A DNA stretch of 64,000 nucleotides, taken from positions 32,981,567 to 33,045,566 of the forward strand of contig OX579636.1 of assembly GCA_951230915.1 (NCBI GenBank). Direction: 5' to 3'. This DNA comes from Antitrichia curtipendula. Its lineage: Eukaryota; Streptophyta; Bryopsida; Hypnales; Leucodontaceae. This document shows positions 46,972 to 58,800 of this stretch, one piece after another (position 1 is the stretch's first letter; every line of letters starts with the position of its first letter). The notes under the pieces are model-generated. The model ran no database searches. It saw only the letters and a list, made by a program, of their open reading frames with translations, and had not been told where the DNA came from. The translations under genes were made by a program, and so were the position numbers.

Positions 46972-48631
46972 CCAGTTAAAAGTTGAGTTAAAACAAGCTA
47001 AGACATTATTGGAAACTCAAGTTACAGTTCCAGTACCTGCTATTTCTTGTCCTTCTCAAGTAAGTGATCTTGAGACTAATCTGAGATTATTGGTCAGCAC
47101 CAATGATGGGCTGAACCAAGACTTGGAAAAGTCAAATGATATTGTTTCTGGACTACAGCAGGCTATGTGGCAACATCAGTTGGATTCAGCACCTACATTT
47201 TCCTTATATCGTGCATATGAGTTACAGTCTGACATATGTTTGAGTATTCTTACTTTCCAGAGAGGTCAGCAATTATCTGAAGACCAATGGGATGATGCAT
47301 GGGAGATGGCTGCAAAGTTTGATAATATGCAGAACCTTCTATGTGAGATGTTGGTACGTTGTGACTTATCTTTGACTAAATGGACTGCACTATTCTATCC
47401 TATTGTTGATTTGGGAGCTCGAGCTTTATTATACTATATTAACCTGGAAAAAGAGCTCAGTCATCGAAGAAAAGTGGATTTGTCCACTGTATGCCCTAGA
47501 CATGTTGGTATCACAGATCACAGAGAACATATTGATTCAGATGTATTAGCCCAAAGAGATATACGAGAACAGTGGAAACAGGAGTTATTGCAGTTACGAA
47601 ACTCTATGAAGGACAGAGGCGATACCATTGGTCAGACACAGTCATTACTTGCCGCGGTGATAAACCGCGAGGCAGTTGCACAGCGTGGTGAGTTGACTGG
47701 GAGCCATTACATATATAATATGCATGAGACTCACAAGCGTTTGACCAAGACTTTGGATACCTATGCACAAGGTAACCTACTTATACCTCATACCAAGGAG
47801 ACTACAGTCTTTGAGTTACCGCCACCACACTATAAACCTGCATTATGGTTGACTACCAAGACTCCTGTACAAGGTTCAGTTCTTACTTGTCAGTTTTTGG
47901 GACAATACTATCACATGTATAATAATATTTCTGTGGAAAGACCAATTCCCTCATGGAAAGCCCTGGAATGGCTAATGGAGGATTATGGACTATCAGTGAC
48001 AGAAAAGGTACCCTATGATCAGTTATATCCACAGATTTCTACTCATTGGCAACAGGATCCACCAGTTGCAGTAGTGACCAATAGTCACTTTTGCCCATGT
48101 GAGCGACGATACAAATGGGATCCATGTGCCACTATTGATTCTACAGAATATAACTGGCCTAAGATACCAGGGTCATTTGATACCCCAGCATCATGTGCAC
48201 AGGCTTACAGTGACTTTCATGAAGCCCATATTACACATACTGACCCAGTATGTTTTCGAGCTGCCGTATTCTGTGACTTTCTGCAGATGGTATGTAAGAC
48301 TCACCATATTCTTATAAATGTCAATAAATATGACATTTTGCAGCCAGAGTTTCATATTATGACCAAGTTGCAGTATCACGGTGCTCGATGGCAGCGGATA
48401 CTAGAAGCCATGGCCATCACACATTTTTTATGGGGTGCTCATCTGTGTTTTATCAATGAGTTCCCATTTACCCGGTATATACCTATGACCAAGTGGTTGG
48501 AAAAGCAGCGTACCAAGAACCCACAGTTACTGGACCGAGATGCAGATCTCAAGAAGATATGTGCCAGGACACAAGGAAAGAGGATTCAGTTACAAGACCA
48601 GGACAGAAACAAAAGACCCAAGTACCATTGA
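46955..48631 (+). CDS. Accessory ORF 4: unknown 558-aa protein
   Basis: The ATG at 46955 sits in an A7 run inside the end of ORF 3. The N-terminus (INQLKVELKQAKTLLET) continues the heptad pattern of the ORF 3 coiled coil, so the two frames are probably parts of one protein, expressed by +1 frameshifting or split by a single-base change in this copy. The remainder is a large globular region with many aromatic residues (YYHMYNNI, PSWKALEWLMEDYG, FCPCERRYKWDPC) and a basic tail (GKRIQLQDQDRNKRPKYH). No known domain is recognised. It lies directly before the PPT. Confidence 0.75.
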   Translation: MREEINQLKVELKQAKTLLETQVTVPVPAISCPSQVSDLETNLRLLVSTNDGLNQDLEKSNDIVSGLQQAMWQHQLDSAPTFSLYRAYELQSDICLSILTFQRGQQLSEDQWDDAWEMAAKFDNMQNLLCEMLVRCDLSLTKWTALFYPIVDLGARALLYYINLEKELSHRRKVDLSTVCPRHVGITDHREHIDSDVLAQRDIREQWKQELLQLRNSMKDRGDTIGQTQSLLAAVINREAVAQRGELTGSHYIYNMHETHKRLTKTLDTYAQGNLLIPHTKETTVFELPPPHYKPALWLTTKTPVQGSVLTCQFLGQYYHMYNNISVERPIPSWKALEWLMEDYGLSVTEKVPYDQLYPQISTHWQQDPPVAVVTNSHFCPCERRYKWDPCATIDSTEYNWPKIPGSFDTPASCAQAYSDFHEAHITHTDPVCFRAAVFCDFLQMVCKTHHILINVNKYDILQPEFHIMTKLQYHGARWQRILEAMAITHFLWGAHLCFINEFPFTRYIPMTKWLEKQRTKNPQLLDRDADLKKICARTQGKRIQLQDQDRNKRPKYH

Positions 48632-48648
48632 CGGGGGCGTCAATGGGT

Positions 48649-48660
48649 TAAGTAGGGGGC
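48649..48660 (+). promoter_or_regulatory. Polypurine tract before the 3' LTR
   Basis: TAAGTAGGGGGC ends two bases before the LTR start (TG at 48663). This is the expected position for plus-strand priming. An identical 12-mer follows pol. Confidence 0.8.
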
Positions 48661-48662
48661 TA

Positions 48663-51071
48663 TGTAGTTAGCAAAATTTAGCTTTAGAAATTTATTTTAG
48701 CCTTTTAGTGTAAATTACAAACATTTAAAGTAAAAATAAAGTAAAATAGAAGCTTTGTAGTGTATAAGTTTATAAAATATTATAAAAGGGAGTTGGGGGG
48801 GTATTATCTTAGGGTAGAAGTAAATTTAGAAAAGTAAAAATAAAAAAATAAAAATAAAAAGTAAAAACGGAAAGTCACATAGCCCTTGGGAAGGGTTGTG
48901 ACCTTCCCGGGAGGTTGGCTATAAAAAGCCAGGAAAGGAAGCTTTTCTTGGCATTGTAAGACCCACATTTAATTTTAATATATATACATTTTGTTATTGC
49001 TGTGTTATTTTGTGCATATATATATAAGTTTGTGTTGAGAAATTGGGAGTGTTGTGTGTGCTTCCGGAGAGAATTGTTGAGAGGTTTGTTATGAACAGAA
49101 GAAAGAACAAAATTTAAAAAGAAAAACAAACTTACTGTTTGACTGAAGCCATCGTGAGAGTTGCCGGAGGAAGAAAGTGGAATTGAGGAGATCAGAATTT
49201 GGATCGACTGAAGGATTGAGAATTTGAAAAGAATTGAAGAAAGTTTGTCGCAGTAAATCTCAACGTCAGTTTCGAGGGGCTCTGGTTGTTGATTTCCGGA
49301 TTGGGATTGCTCGTGAGCGACGGAGGCAGCCAAGTAATCGGAAATTTATGCTGGTTGTGGGGAAAGTGAACGGAATGCAAATCTAAAAGCTTGCAGTGCC
49401 GGCTCGTGAATTCACGGCAAGGCTGATCAGGTTCGTTAATTATAAACACACTCTGGAATCTTGCGGCTTCTGTGCCCAAGTCAAAATCAAACGATCTGAA
49501 GTAATCCGGTGTGGGATAATCACGATTCTCAAATTGCGGTAAAACGCGTCAAGTTTCTGCTGAATATGGACCAGCGTTGGAGCGACTGGTTCTTAAATCC
49601 AAAGTTTTCCTGCGTGTGATCGATTGGAGAGGAGAATTCGAAATCAGGAGCAGAATTTGAATGATTTGAAACCTCAGAGGCTCTTTTAGATATTCAGAAT
49701 TCAAATTCGACAACATCGCGACGGACAAGCGGCGGTGCGGTGAAATCAAAATCAGAGTTAGTCGGAAGAAACTTGACGCAGAGCGTTTGCGACGACGAGC
49801 AGCAACGGCGAAGTTGGAAAATTTTGAATTTTGTGATTTATCTCCTTTTTTGTGTCGAATTGAGGACGCCCTGCTTGCCAATCCTGATTGTACATTGCAA
49901 CGAGAGAACGAAGAAGGAAGATCAAAATTTGAACAAATTTGAAGCTCGCTGTCGACCCGAAGTTGCGATGGAGCCACCACCTGCGATTTGAGATTGCAGA
50001 TTCAACAACGCCCCAGAATCACAGTGCGAGTGGGAAAAGAATCCGAGTTGATTGCTTACGAAGAATCGCCAGTGCAATTTGGCCTCGGCGGCACAATCGG
50101 ACTCGAATCTCACGATCGGCCGAAGCGAAGTGCGGCGCGGCAGAGTCCTCGGCGGAATTAGGGATTTTACGCGGTCTTAGGGTTCGGCGCGCGGCTTTAG
50201 GACCTAAATCCCACGGCTTAGGTCTCAGTCCATTATTTTCTTATAAATTCGTATATGATTATAGGATCACGGTCTTGGATCATAGGTCCAGCTCGTTATA
50301 GGACCACAGACCACGGTTTAAGGTCTAGATATTATTAAATTACGAATTTTGAGCATTTAGTCCTACGGTTCTTAGAACCAATACCTATAGTTTGTGTGTT
50401 TTTAGAAGTATTTATTATAATCTAGGATCATCTTTGTAAAAGTCAAAACATTCATATATAAATTTGTAAATGTATAGGGATACTAACGTTGTGGGCATGG
50501 ACAAATTGACCTAGAAGCAGTACCACACGGCATTTGACATTGTAAGACAAATTCTAAAACTATTTGATTTTGCAAACAGAGACGAATTGACCAACTGAGA
50601 CCAATTGACGTAGTGGACTGACACGCTAGGCATTTGCATTTGATCGAAATAGCTGAAGATGGACTGGCCAATTTGACACACACACATAAATAAGTATATA
50701 ATTAAGGAATTATATGTACTATTTTCAAAGTATTACCTTGGTATTTTGACTAAGTTATAGAGCATACATTGCACAAAGTCAATTTGACCAAACCTGATCC
50801 ATTGCCCAGACGATTTGACCTCCCTTAGAACACTAGGCAGGACCGGGACTACATCCCATTGTGTCTGCATTCATTTGGTAAAGGACTGGCTACCAAATTT
50901 TAGATCTTTGGGAATAAGAGTGTTACCATATTTCAAATCTTTTAAACACTAATTTCTATTTGAAAGTGACATTAGTCACACAAACGATATACTGATTAAA
51001 CCTTTCCCAACTTAGAACCCCTATACTATTATTTCCTGGGTTTTGTGCAAAAAGGCAAAACCTAGTTTACA
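48663..51071 (+). repeat. 3' LTR, 2,409 bp
   Basis: It is identical by eye to the 5' LTR, including the TATA box (48920-48928) and every short open frame. No substitution or indel was noticed over 2.4 kb. Confidence 0.97.
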
Positions 51072-51076
51072 GTACT
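51072..51076. repeat. Target-site duplication GTACT, right
   Basis: Exact match to 34018-34022. Confidence 0.97.
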
Positions 51077-51084
51077 CCATCCGC

Positions 51085-51840
51085 AAAATGGGACTCAAGA
51101 GACAAGGGGGTTACGCCAATGCAACCAAGTGGACATTCCTCATGAAGTTGCCTCAACTATGGACCCAAACTATCCAACAACACTTTGTCCCCATGCATCT
51201 CATAATTCCAACTCTAGAGGAATAGTGCATTCCCATTCTCACTGAAGACGCTCTTTTGCAGAGAGTCATCAATGAGAAGAGTATTGTCCTTGCTAAAGGT
51301 TGTTGGATCATCAAGGTTTAGGAACAATTGTTCTTCAAGCACTTTGAGAAGCAAAATCTTCCAAGGGCTCCCAGTCTATTTAAAGAATTTTTCCTTGAAG
51401 ACTTCTATCATTCTACACTTGTCTTGACCTAGGATGTTGAATGGCGCCTTGCTGTTTTGAAATAGGAAACCAGTGATGAGTTCCATAGTCTTCTTCAATA
51501 TGGAGCTTCAGAGTACAATGCGATTCAAGATCCTAGAAAACTCGTCTAAGAATTCCCGTAAGTTGAGACAAACGAAGACGACCTTCGGCTCAATGATCGT
51601 GGGGATTCGATCAGAGAATATATTATCGTGCACTGTGTGATGCCGTTGAAACAAGCACTCATACAGTACTTCGTTCAAATGATTATGACGTTCAACCACT
51701 TTTGTCGCGGTTGAGGAACTAGCGTGGACACACTCTGTCGTGGCGCATCGTGTATATATACAGTCACTATGTAAAAACAACTAAATGTTGTCAAACTAGA
51801 GGGTTTTTTGGAGAGTCTAAAGATCTACATGGAGAAGATT
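51085..51840 (+). pseudogene. Unrecognised pseudogene just downstream of the Ty3 element
   Basis: A single plus-strand frame starting at an ATG near 51088 reads as protein for about 230 codons through several stops: ATKWTFLMKLPQLWTQ, EDALLQRVINEKSIVLAKG, LPRAPSLFKEFFLEDFYHST, NDRGDSIREYIIVHCVMPL. The first four stops are TAG, each one step from CAG; later ones are TAA and TGA. There is no frameshift in this stretch. Family unknown. The retrotransposon inserted about 15 bp upstream of the ATG. Confidence 0.5.
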
Positions 51841-51860
51841 CTACCTTTTTTTATCTCTAT

Positions 51861-52380
51861 TAAACAATCGTTAGGCATTAGTTCTTTTATTTCTTTAGTT
51901 GAAAGCATTTTAAACTTTGTTTGTAGATTTTAAAAGTTGTTAAATAGAAAGATAAAGATTGTTTTATCTTTCTTTTAGATTTTAAAAGGAATATGAAGGC
52001 CACGTAATCGCCAAGTAGGAGATGAGGATAGAGTTATGGAGGGAAAGGGGTGGTCAATGGACAAATTGTGGTCCATGTGGCCTTTTGTGGCATGTGGCAA
52101 TTTGCTTAGGTGGAGGGGATGGGGGGTGAGGTGGAAGATAAGGTGGAGGGCCTTCTTCTTCTTCCTCTTAGTTTTGCTTAAGGAGAACCGAAACTTTAGA
52201 GAAACATAACGTTTTGTACATAAGAGTTTTTGTAATGAAATTTTTTGAGCTTGTTTATCTTATTTTGAGGTTTCCAAAAACCTATCATTTGCTCAATTTG
52301 GAGTTTTTTTGTGGAGGTTATGCTTGATGGAGTGAGAGAGGGATAATGGCCATGGAGTGAGAGGATAGACTTTTCAAGGG
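51861..52380. other. Non-coding sequence before the tandem array
   Basis: No gene is recognised. It contains a G-rich stretch with 'aggtggaggggatggggggtgaggtgg' near 52110. Confidence 0.4.
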
Positions 52381-53020
52381 CTCATAATTTTTGGTGAGGA
52401 GTTTTTTGGCTTTAATATTTTATGAAATTGTATATTTAGATATTAGCTTTCTATAGAGATATCATTCTTTTAGTTTGGAGGTAGGATGCAAAAGTTATAG
52501 GGTTAGAGGCGAAGTAGTGAGAGGCTGCCTTTGATTTTGAAGAAAGAGAACTTTGACCGGCTGTAAAAGTCGGACAATATCTTATTTTGTGTTGAAATTT
52601 GAGAGGTGTGTAGATTAGTGTGCTAAATTTCTATAAACATATTACACGGTCAGTTTGGAGCTTATATGTGAAAGTTATGGGCTTAGGAGAATAGTAGTGA
52701 TGATTTGCCTTCAAAGTGAAGAGAGTAAACTTTGACCAATTATAAAAGTCGGATAGTATTTTATTTTGAGTTGAAACTTAAAATTTGTGTATATTATTGT
52801 GTTAGCTTTCTAAAAAAACATCACACAATTAATTTGGAATTTGTATGTGAGAATTATGGATTTAGGAGAAGAGTAGTGGTGAACTACCTTGGAGTTGAAG
52901 AGAGCAAACTTTGACCGACTATAAAAGTTGGACAATATGATAATTTAAGTTGAATTTTTGAGGGTTTGTAGATATTGTTGTTAGCTTTCCAGAGAAATGT
53001 TTTATTCTCAATTTGGAGTT
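52380..53020. repeat. Tandem repeat, 179-bp unit
   Basis: The anchor CTTTGACC occurs at 52551, 52730 and 52909, exactly 179 bp apart each time. Each is followed by 'g.ctataaaagtcggacaatat' or a variant. Upstream of the first anchor a partial unit is visible ('agctttctatagagatatcat'). The total is about 3.5 diverged units. No function is suggested. Confidence 0.85.
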
Positions 53021-53780
53021 TTAGAGAGTCTGTGGCACTCATATTAGTGGCGGGACCTTCTTAGAAAGGAACTTATGCGGTTTATGAGCAACTCCAACTA
53101 CTTTGTACAAACATGTAATGTTATATGGGGTGGATTATGAAGATTTTGTGAGCATGCACACATATATTTGCTAAATCACGGACCCCTTTATTTTCTAGCC
53201 AAGTCTACTTGTAGCCAGAATTCTGGCGCTTTCCCAAAGCAAGGCCTCTCTACTCGACAGCGGCACTCTCTCTCTGCGTCCCCTTCCTACTCCCTGATCA
53301 AACAAAACAAAAAAGAAATGTAATTACCTATTGAAATGCGGAATTAAGTGACTTAGAATACGGCAAATAGTATTTAATCCTACTAAGCAACTACAAAATT
53401 CCTCCGCTAAGAGGTAGTTTGAGTGGCAACGGCTGAAGCACAATTTTATTTTTTTGCGCTGAGCACAAACATGGTTAAAATGAATCCATTAGAGACAAAA
53501 TTCACCGAAAAATAGTGTCCCGTACATTTATCTCTTAAGAAAATTAAGATACATCTAGTCTACCGGTTTTGATAAATTACTATCCAATTTTGTTAAAGTA
53601 TTCACTACACTTTGCTCAAGTATCCACTCTATTCTACAAGACGAAGTCACAGAGTGCAGTTTGTTGACACCAAACAATTAGAGACTGCCCATTCCCTCTT
53701 GTCAATCAAAATGAATCAACATAAGAGTCCCTCATGAGAAATCGACAACACAAACATCCATTACATTCCAATGGACAAAC
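53021..53780. other. Non-coding spacer
   Basis: No gene is supported. Near 53217-53300 a less AT-rich patch ('ctggcgctttcccaaagc') vaguely resembles a PBS context but has no LTR partner. Confidence 0.4.
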
Positions 53781-54373
53781 TCATAAATAATCGTACGGAT
53801 CTGAAGATGCTGGAGACTGTACCTGATCAAAATCCATATTAGACGTGTCTTCGTCCATGTAACCCCCGTAGTCCACACTCTCTTCTTCGTCAAGCAGATT
53901 CTCAAATTCAACCACCATCTCATGGACTGGAGAAACAATCGCAAGGGGTATGGTTTCGTAGCAATCTCACCTTCCTCTTGCGTCTCCGACACTGACTCCC
54001 CTTGGAGACTTACATTAGCAGGCTGGCTTACGTTATCCTCACATCGAAGATAATCCGTTTCAACTTTGGGTCATGATGGTCCAGTTCCAGAGGATGGGAT
54101 CTTGTCATAAACATATTCATCTCGTCGAACATCGGGTAGTGCCGACTTCCAGAACGGTTCAACATGCAAAGGTATAGTATTGTCCTCATCCAAGGAGGGA
54201 ATGCTGGTACATGAGCGGTAAGTAATGAGCAGAGATCGGTGTGTAAGGATTGGTGAGCGGGAATTTGCAATATTGACATTCTTTTTGGAAAGTGGATGAA
54301 GTTTTATGAAATAATAGATTATATTTTTGGAAAAGGTGATGAAAAGATTAGAGAAAAATGGATGAAAGTTCAT
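53781..54373 (-). pseudogene. Fragment of an acidic protein gene
   Basis: A minus-strand frame from 54373 reads SLDEDNTIPLHVEPFWKS and RRDEYVYDKIPSSGTGPS, passes one TGA, and continues with CEDNVSQPANVSLQGESVSE. A one-base shift near 53950 then leads to ETIPLAIVSPVHEMVVEFEN and a strongly acidic tail (LLDEEESVDYGGYMDEDTSN) ending at a stop at 53781. It looks like the 3' end of a real gene with one stop and one frameshift. Family not recognised. Confidence 0.55.
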
Positions 54374-54414
54374 CTAGAATTTTTTAAAAGAGGTTGGATT
54401 GTAGGAAAAAATGG

Positions 54415-54530
54415 ATGAATGTAAATGGATAGAATAGATGAAGATAGATGGATGGAATGGATGAAGGTAGATGGATGGAATGGATGAAAAAAATAGATGG
54501 AATTAAAAGATGAAATAAATGGATGAAATC
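54415..54530. repeat. GATGGATGA-type microsatellite
   Basis: Imperfect repeats of 'agatggatggaatggatgaa' and shorter ATGGATGA units. Confidence 0.8.
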
Positions 54531-55846
54531 TAATTACAATGTATGATAAAAATGAATGAAAAAGGCTTGGAACAAATGGGTGAAGGATAAGAAAAGATAA
54601 AGAAGAATAAAGATTTAGGTATAAGAGCGAGATGCGGGGAGCAGGAAAAGCAAATGAGGAACAAGGATTTTAGGAAAAAAATATTCAAAAATCCTATTAT
54701 CATGAAAAGAAGTACCTTAAACCATGGATTCAATTTGTTTTAAATAATTTCGATTGATTTTTTGAATTCAAGCTTGAGTTGAAGTTGTGGAAATTTGGAA
54801 GGTCAAACCTATAGCTATGTCCAAATGTAAGCATTATGATCCTTTAATTTTTAAACATTTGAAGTCTTATACAAGAGCCTAGAGGAAAGATGAGAGAGCA
54901 AAAAATTGGATTTTGAAGTTTCATTTATGAAATATCAAAGACTCTATTATTGTGTATTTTTCACTAGAATTTAATTATTGGAGTAAAAAAGCATATAAAG
55001 TGGACAAGTGGTGGATTAAAAAAATAATGAGGTTAACATATAAAATGATGGTATACCATTTTTATAAAAGTAGGAGGACTGGAAGAGATCTATGATCGTC
55101 AATCAAGACTTAAGATGATAAAATTACTTAGGTTAAAATAAAATAAATGAAAAACTACATTTATACAGTACCACTAAAAAGATGATGCCTATAACAATGG
55201 CATGATGTTTAAACTATTAAGATTATAGGCATTCGTAAAAAATTTACAAACAAATCTAGTCTTGAAAATAGGCACAGAAGACCAATACTTATGTAGAAAA
55301 GAAGATGCAATAATTTAATTTGCTTGATACACTTGCATATATCATTTAAATTGAGAATGTGCACAATTTAATGTCTACATATTATAACAAAAATTAAGAA
55401 TATAACAAAAAGTTGTAGGACAATTTAGAGCTACAACAGTCAACAACATTGGAAAATGAAAACCATTCAAAGACCATCACTAGAATTGCAATCACTCAAA
55501 GCATCACCTTCAATCTCAAATTCTTTCCCTTGATCGGCCTCTATATCCAAAAACTCTTTGACTTTTGAATTATATCAACATTTTTATCGATTCAATATAG
55601 AAAAGGGGACTTCAACATATGCTCGAACAATCTTTTCTGCATAAATTAGAAGATTGAAATTGAAAGGCGGGCTCTACTCATTTGTATCTTGCACTCGGTC
55701 TACTACAATGCTTCTAAAATACAAAAAATAAAAGGTTGCAATAAGTAAAATTCAATACAAAAATCTTTTAAGAAGAATGTAATACATTCATATAATAGGT
55801 GTTTATGAAAAAATAAATGAACCACAACTTATGCTCAAGAGATGAA
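54531..55846. other. Non-coding AT-rich spacer
   Basis: No gene or repeat boundary is recognised up to the end of the methyltransferase-like pseudogene at 55847. Confidence 0.4.
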
Positions 55847-58800
55847 TCAATTCCTCTTTGTTTTTTTTGTAGGTAGCTGATTAGGTGGTGGCGTAGTGAC
55901 CCTTCTCTTGCCTTTAGAAGTAGACATTGCAACAAGGGCAAATGGAGAAATTTGGGCCTTGAAGATGAAAAGATCATCTTTTAAGGCCAAGATGTATCGT
56001 CTAGTCTCCAAACAAGCATTGATGGATGATCCTGATGGAAAATAAAAGGCATATGAACAAGCTATGAAGATTCAATTACATGCAATAATAGGAAAAAAAT
56101 TGAAATTGTAGAAAATAAAAAAATACTTGTTGTAACTTTGCAATCAGGGACAATATCTCCAGGCTTGCAGAATTGTAGAATGAGATCTAGTATAAAGGAT
56201 AAATTCTTCTCACGCGGCCTTCTCCGTGGAACTTCCTCGTTCATAGTAAGGTTTTTGGTGTCCATCAAATTGAAAACATCATCATTTTTCTCTATTGGTT
56301 CACCATCATAAGAAGAGTCGTAGTTCTCTTAGAATGAAAACTGTGAAGGAATGTCTCGCCAAATAAACAATTGAATCCAGAACCTGACAGACTAGAGCAT
56401 TCAAAAGTTAAATTTTAGAATAAAAATATATTTACCATACCCATCTTTAATATTCAAACATATACTAAAATTCATTTCAAACATTCTCCAAAATTCTAAC
56501 AAGTAGTAAAGATGTAAATTGCAAATTTTTTATTTACCGTCATTCATGGGTTGCGTGCAGATGCAAGATGCAACTCATTGATTCCCCACCAATCTTTGGT
56601 CAACTTCATGTCATACCGATTGGCCAATTCATCAATTTCTTTTAGCAAACTACGATCATCATAATATATGAGTAGTAGGGCACCATTATTGTGCAAATAC
56701 CTGTCAACCATCTCAAAGAGACTCTCAACATAGTTTTTTGGGTGTGAGTTCTAGTCTAGAACTGAAGTTGAAATACCTGGAACAGGGAGATTCTCGGGAA
56801 TGTCTACAATAATCAAATCAATCCCCGTATGCTTGTATGTTTTGCAAAAGTTGGATGTGGCAGACCGATTGCGAGTAGCACTAATCAGTACATTTCATAC
56901 ATCTCAAGTTAGAATTGAAATTTTCAAAAACAATTGCATAAAAAGAAAAATGCTAGATTTAGGTTTAGAATACAATACCTTGGCAATGGTATTATGCCAA
57001 TGGGCTCTTGTAAACTATTCAAGAGAGTAGTGATAGAAGTGCACTCTACAAAGAAATGAAGAGAGTGTGGCTCTATTATAAAAGAGCTGGCTGAAGGAAA
57101 CAATAATTGTTTCTTCTTCTAAATTTGGTTAGCAATGGCGTGAACAATATTTGATAAAGAGGAATTTGGAGCAATAGGTGTGAAGTTGTCATCAGGGCCT
57201 TTGTCCGACATAGGTGTTGTCTCATGACACTCTAAGGCCACAAGCTCATTCTCTGCCTTCTCTTTTGCCGCCTTTTCTATCTCCTCTTTCTCCTTCTTTG
57301 TAAGTCGTTTCTTCTTTGGTGCCTTCTCTTGTGGCTGAGTTTCTTTGGAATTCCCTTCTTGCACATCCTCAGGGTCAACAAAAATAAGCTCACCACCATC
57401 AAAAGTTGTTCTCTCTGCAACCTCTGAGTTCGGAGTGTAGTTTAGATGACAATCAAAGTACCACCCTCTTGCTTCCAAGTGTAGAGGTTTGAATTTCTTC
57501 AATTGCTCAAATGTGTATATACAAAGATCAGAGTCTTTCTGTAGCCAAGAAAGAAAAAATGGTGGTACAACCTCTGTCGAGATTGCATTCTTCGAAAGTA
57601 GAACTCGCATGAAAGTACTTAAAGTTGAGGATACAAATGGCATGATGAGCAATAAATTCATGAAACATCTTGCAAGAATAACAATTAAAACATTTTTATT
57701 TATTACATATGCAACAATAACAAATAGGGATCCAAAATTAAAAGACATATCTAATTTAAACAATTATAGATGACAACAATTTGAATAGTATTGTAGTACT
57801 TGTATACAACACGTCTCACTGTAGTTTCAGTTCCAGAGAACTCTTTGAATATAGACTTCTTTGTATAGAGTTTTTGATCTCTATTTCCAAAAAAAGAAGT
57901 AAATGCTTTGTCCCATAGAAGAATGTGCCAACTCTCAACATAATTAGAGGACTTTCGAACTTCTTGAATGGTCCAATCAAAAATGATTTTCTCGTCTTTG
58001 CAAATGTTTATAACCATCTAAACAACTGCCTCCACCAACTGTTAAAATGAATAGAGAATGTTAAGAAAACAAAGAATAAAACCATAATAATTGTAATTAA
58101 AGAAATAATTTGTGATGTCAGAACAATACCTTAGCCCCAAAAGATGCTTTGTTGATCCAAGAATCCCAAAACACATCCTTCTCTTTAGACCCTGAAAAAC
58201 GATAAGATTGTTGAACAGTTGACGATGTATTCCACCATCTTAACCACCGCGCTTTGTGTTTTGATTCAATGTTAATAGTAGCTATCTTTTGTAGCTTTTT
58301 AATTGTCATTTCGAGAGTTGGATTCTCGCTGAAGTGGCGATCAATCTAAATACATAATAACATTTATGTTAGAGCAAAACAAATATAATGAATTTTTTTG
58401 AAATTGCAATTATAAATGGATTAGCAATGAATTTATACCATAGTTGTCTAGGTCACGTCACGTCACGATGTCAGTATGTCACGACGTTGACGTGATGTAA
58501 TTTCCAAAGTCCATCATGATGGAATATTCTATTATTTTGATGGAATATGTTAAAATTCTCTAGGAAGATCAACATAAAATACGCTAATATGTTAAGTAGT
58601 AGTAATACATTATATTTTCCATCCATGATTGTCAAAAGAGTTATAAAAAAAAATATATATTTTTTTGAAATTTAGAATTTAGGTTTAGGATTGTCAAGAT
58701 TCTTATGGAATTATGACGGAATAATGAAGTGTCACAATGCATCATGACGTGACGTGACGGACATTATGACGTAAAAACCTAGAGTCACGTTAGGATAGAC

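Larger units (their letters stand above)
34023..51071 (+). mobile_element. Full-length Ty3/gypsy LTR retrotransposon, 17,049 bp
   Basis: The element has 2,409-bp LTRs (34023-36431, 48663-51071), an exact GTACT duplication, a PBS at 36435-36452 and a purine-rich tract just before the 3' LTR. Its six frames all lie on the plus strand. Pol order is protease, RT, RNase H, integrase, which defines Ty3/gypsy. The integrase ends with a GPY/F module and there is no chromodomain, which points to the Tat/Athila side of the plant Ty3 elements, not the chromoviruses. Unusual traits are the two small frames before gag, two long frames after pol, and a second PPT-like motif after pol. No LTR difference was seen on line-by-line comparison, so the insertion is very recent and the copy may still be active. 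Both flanks show old gene debris. Confidence 0.97.

Noticed and set aside
53217..53300. PBS-like 'ctggcgcttt' patch
   Set aside because: It does not match a tRNA 3' end well and no LTR lies next to it.
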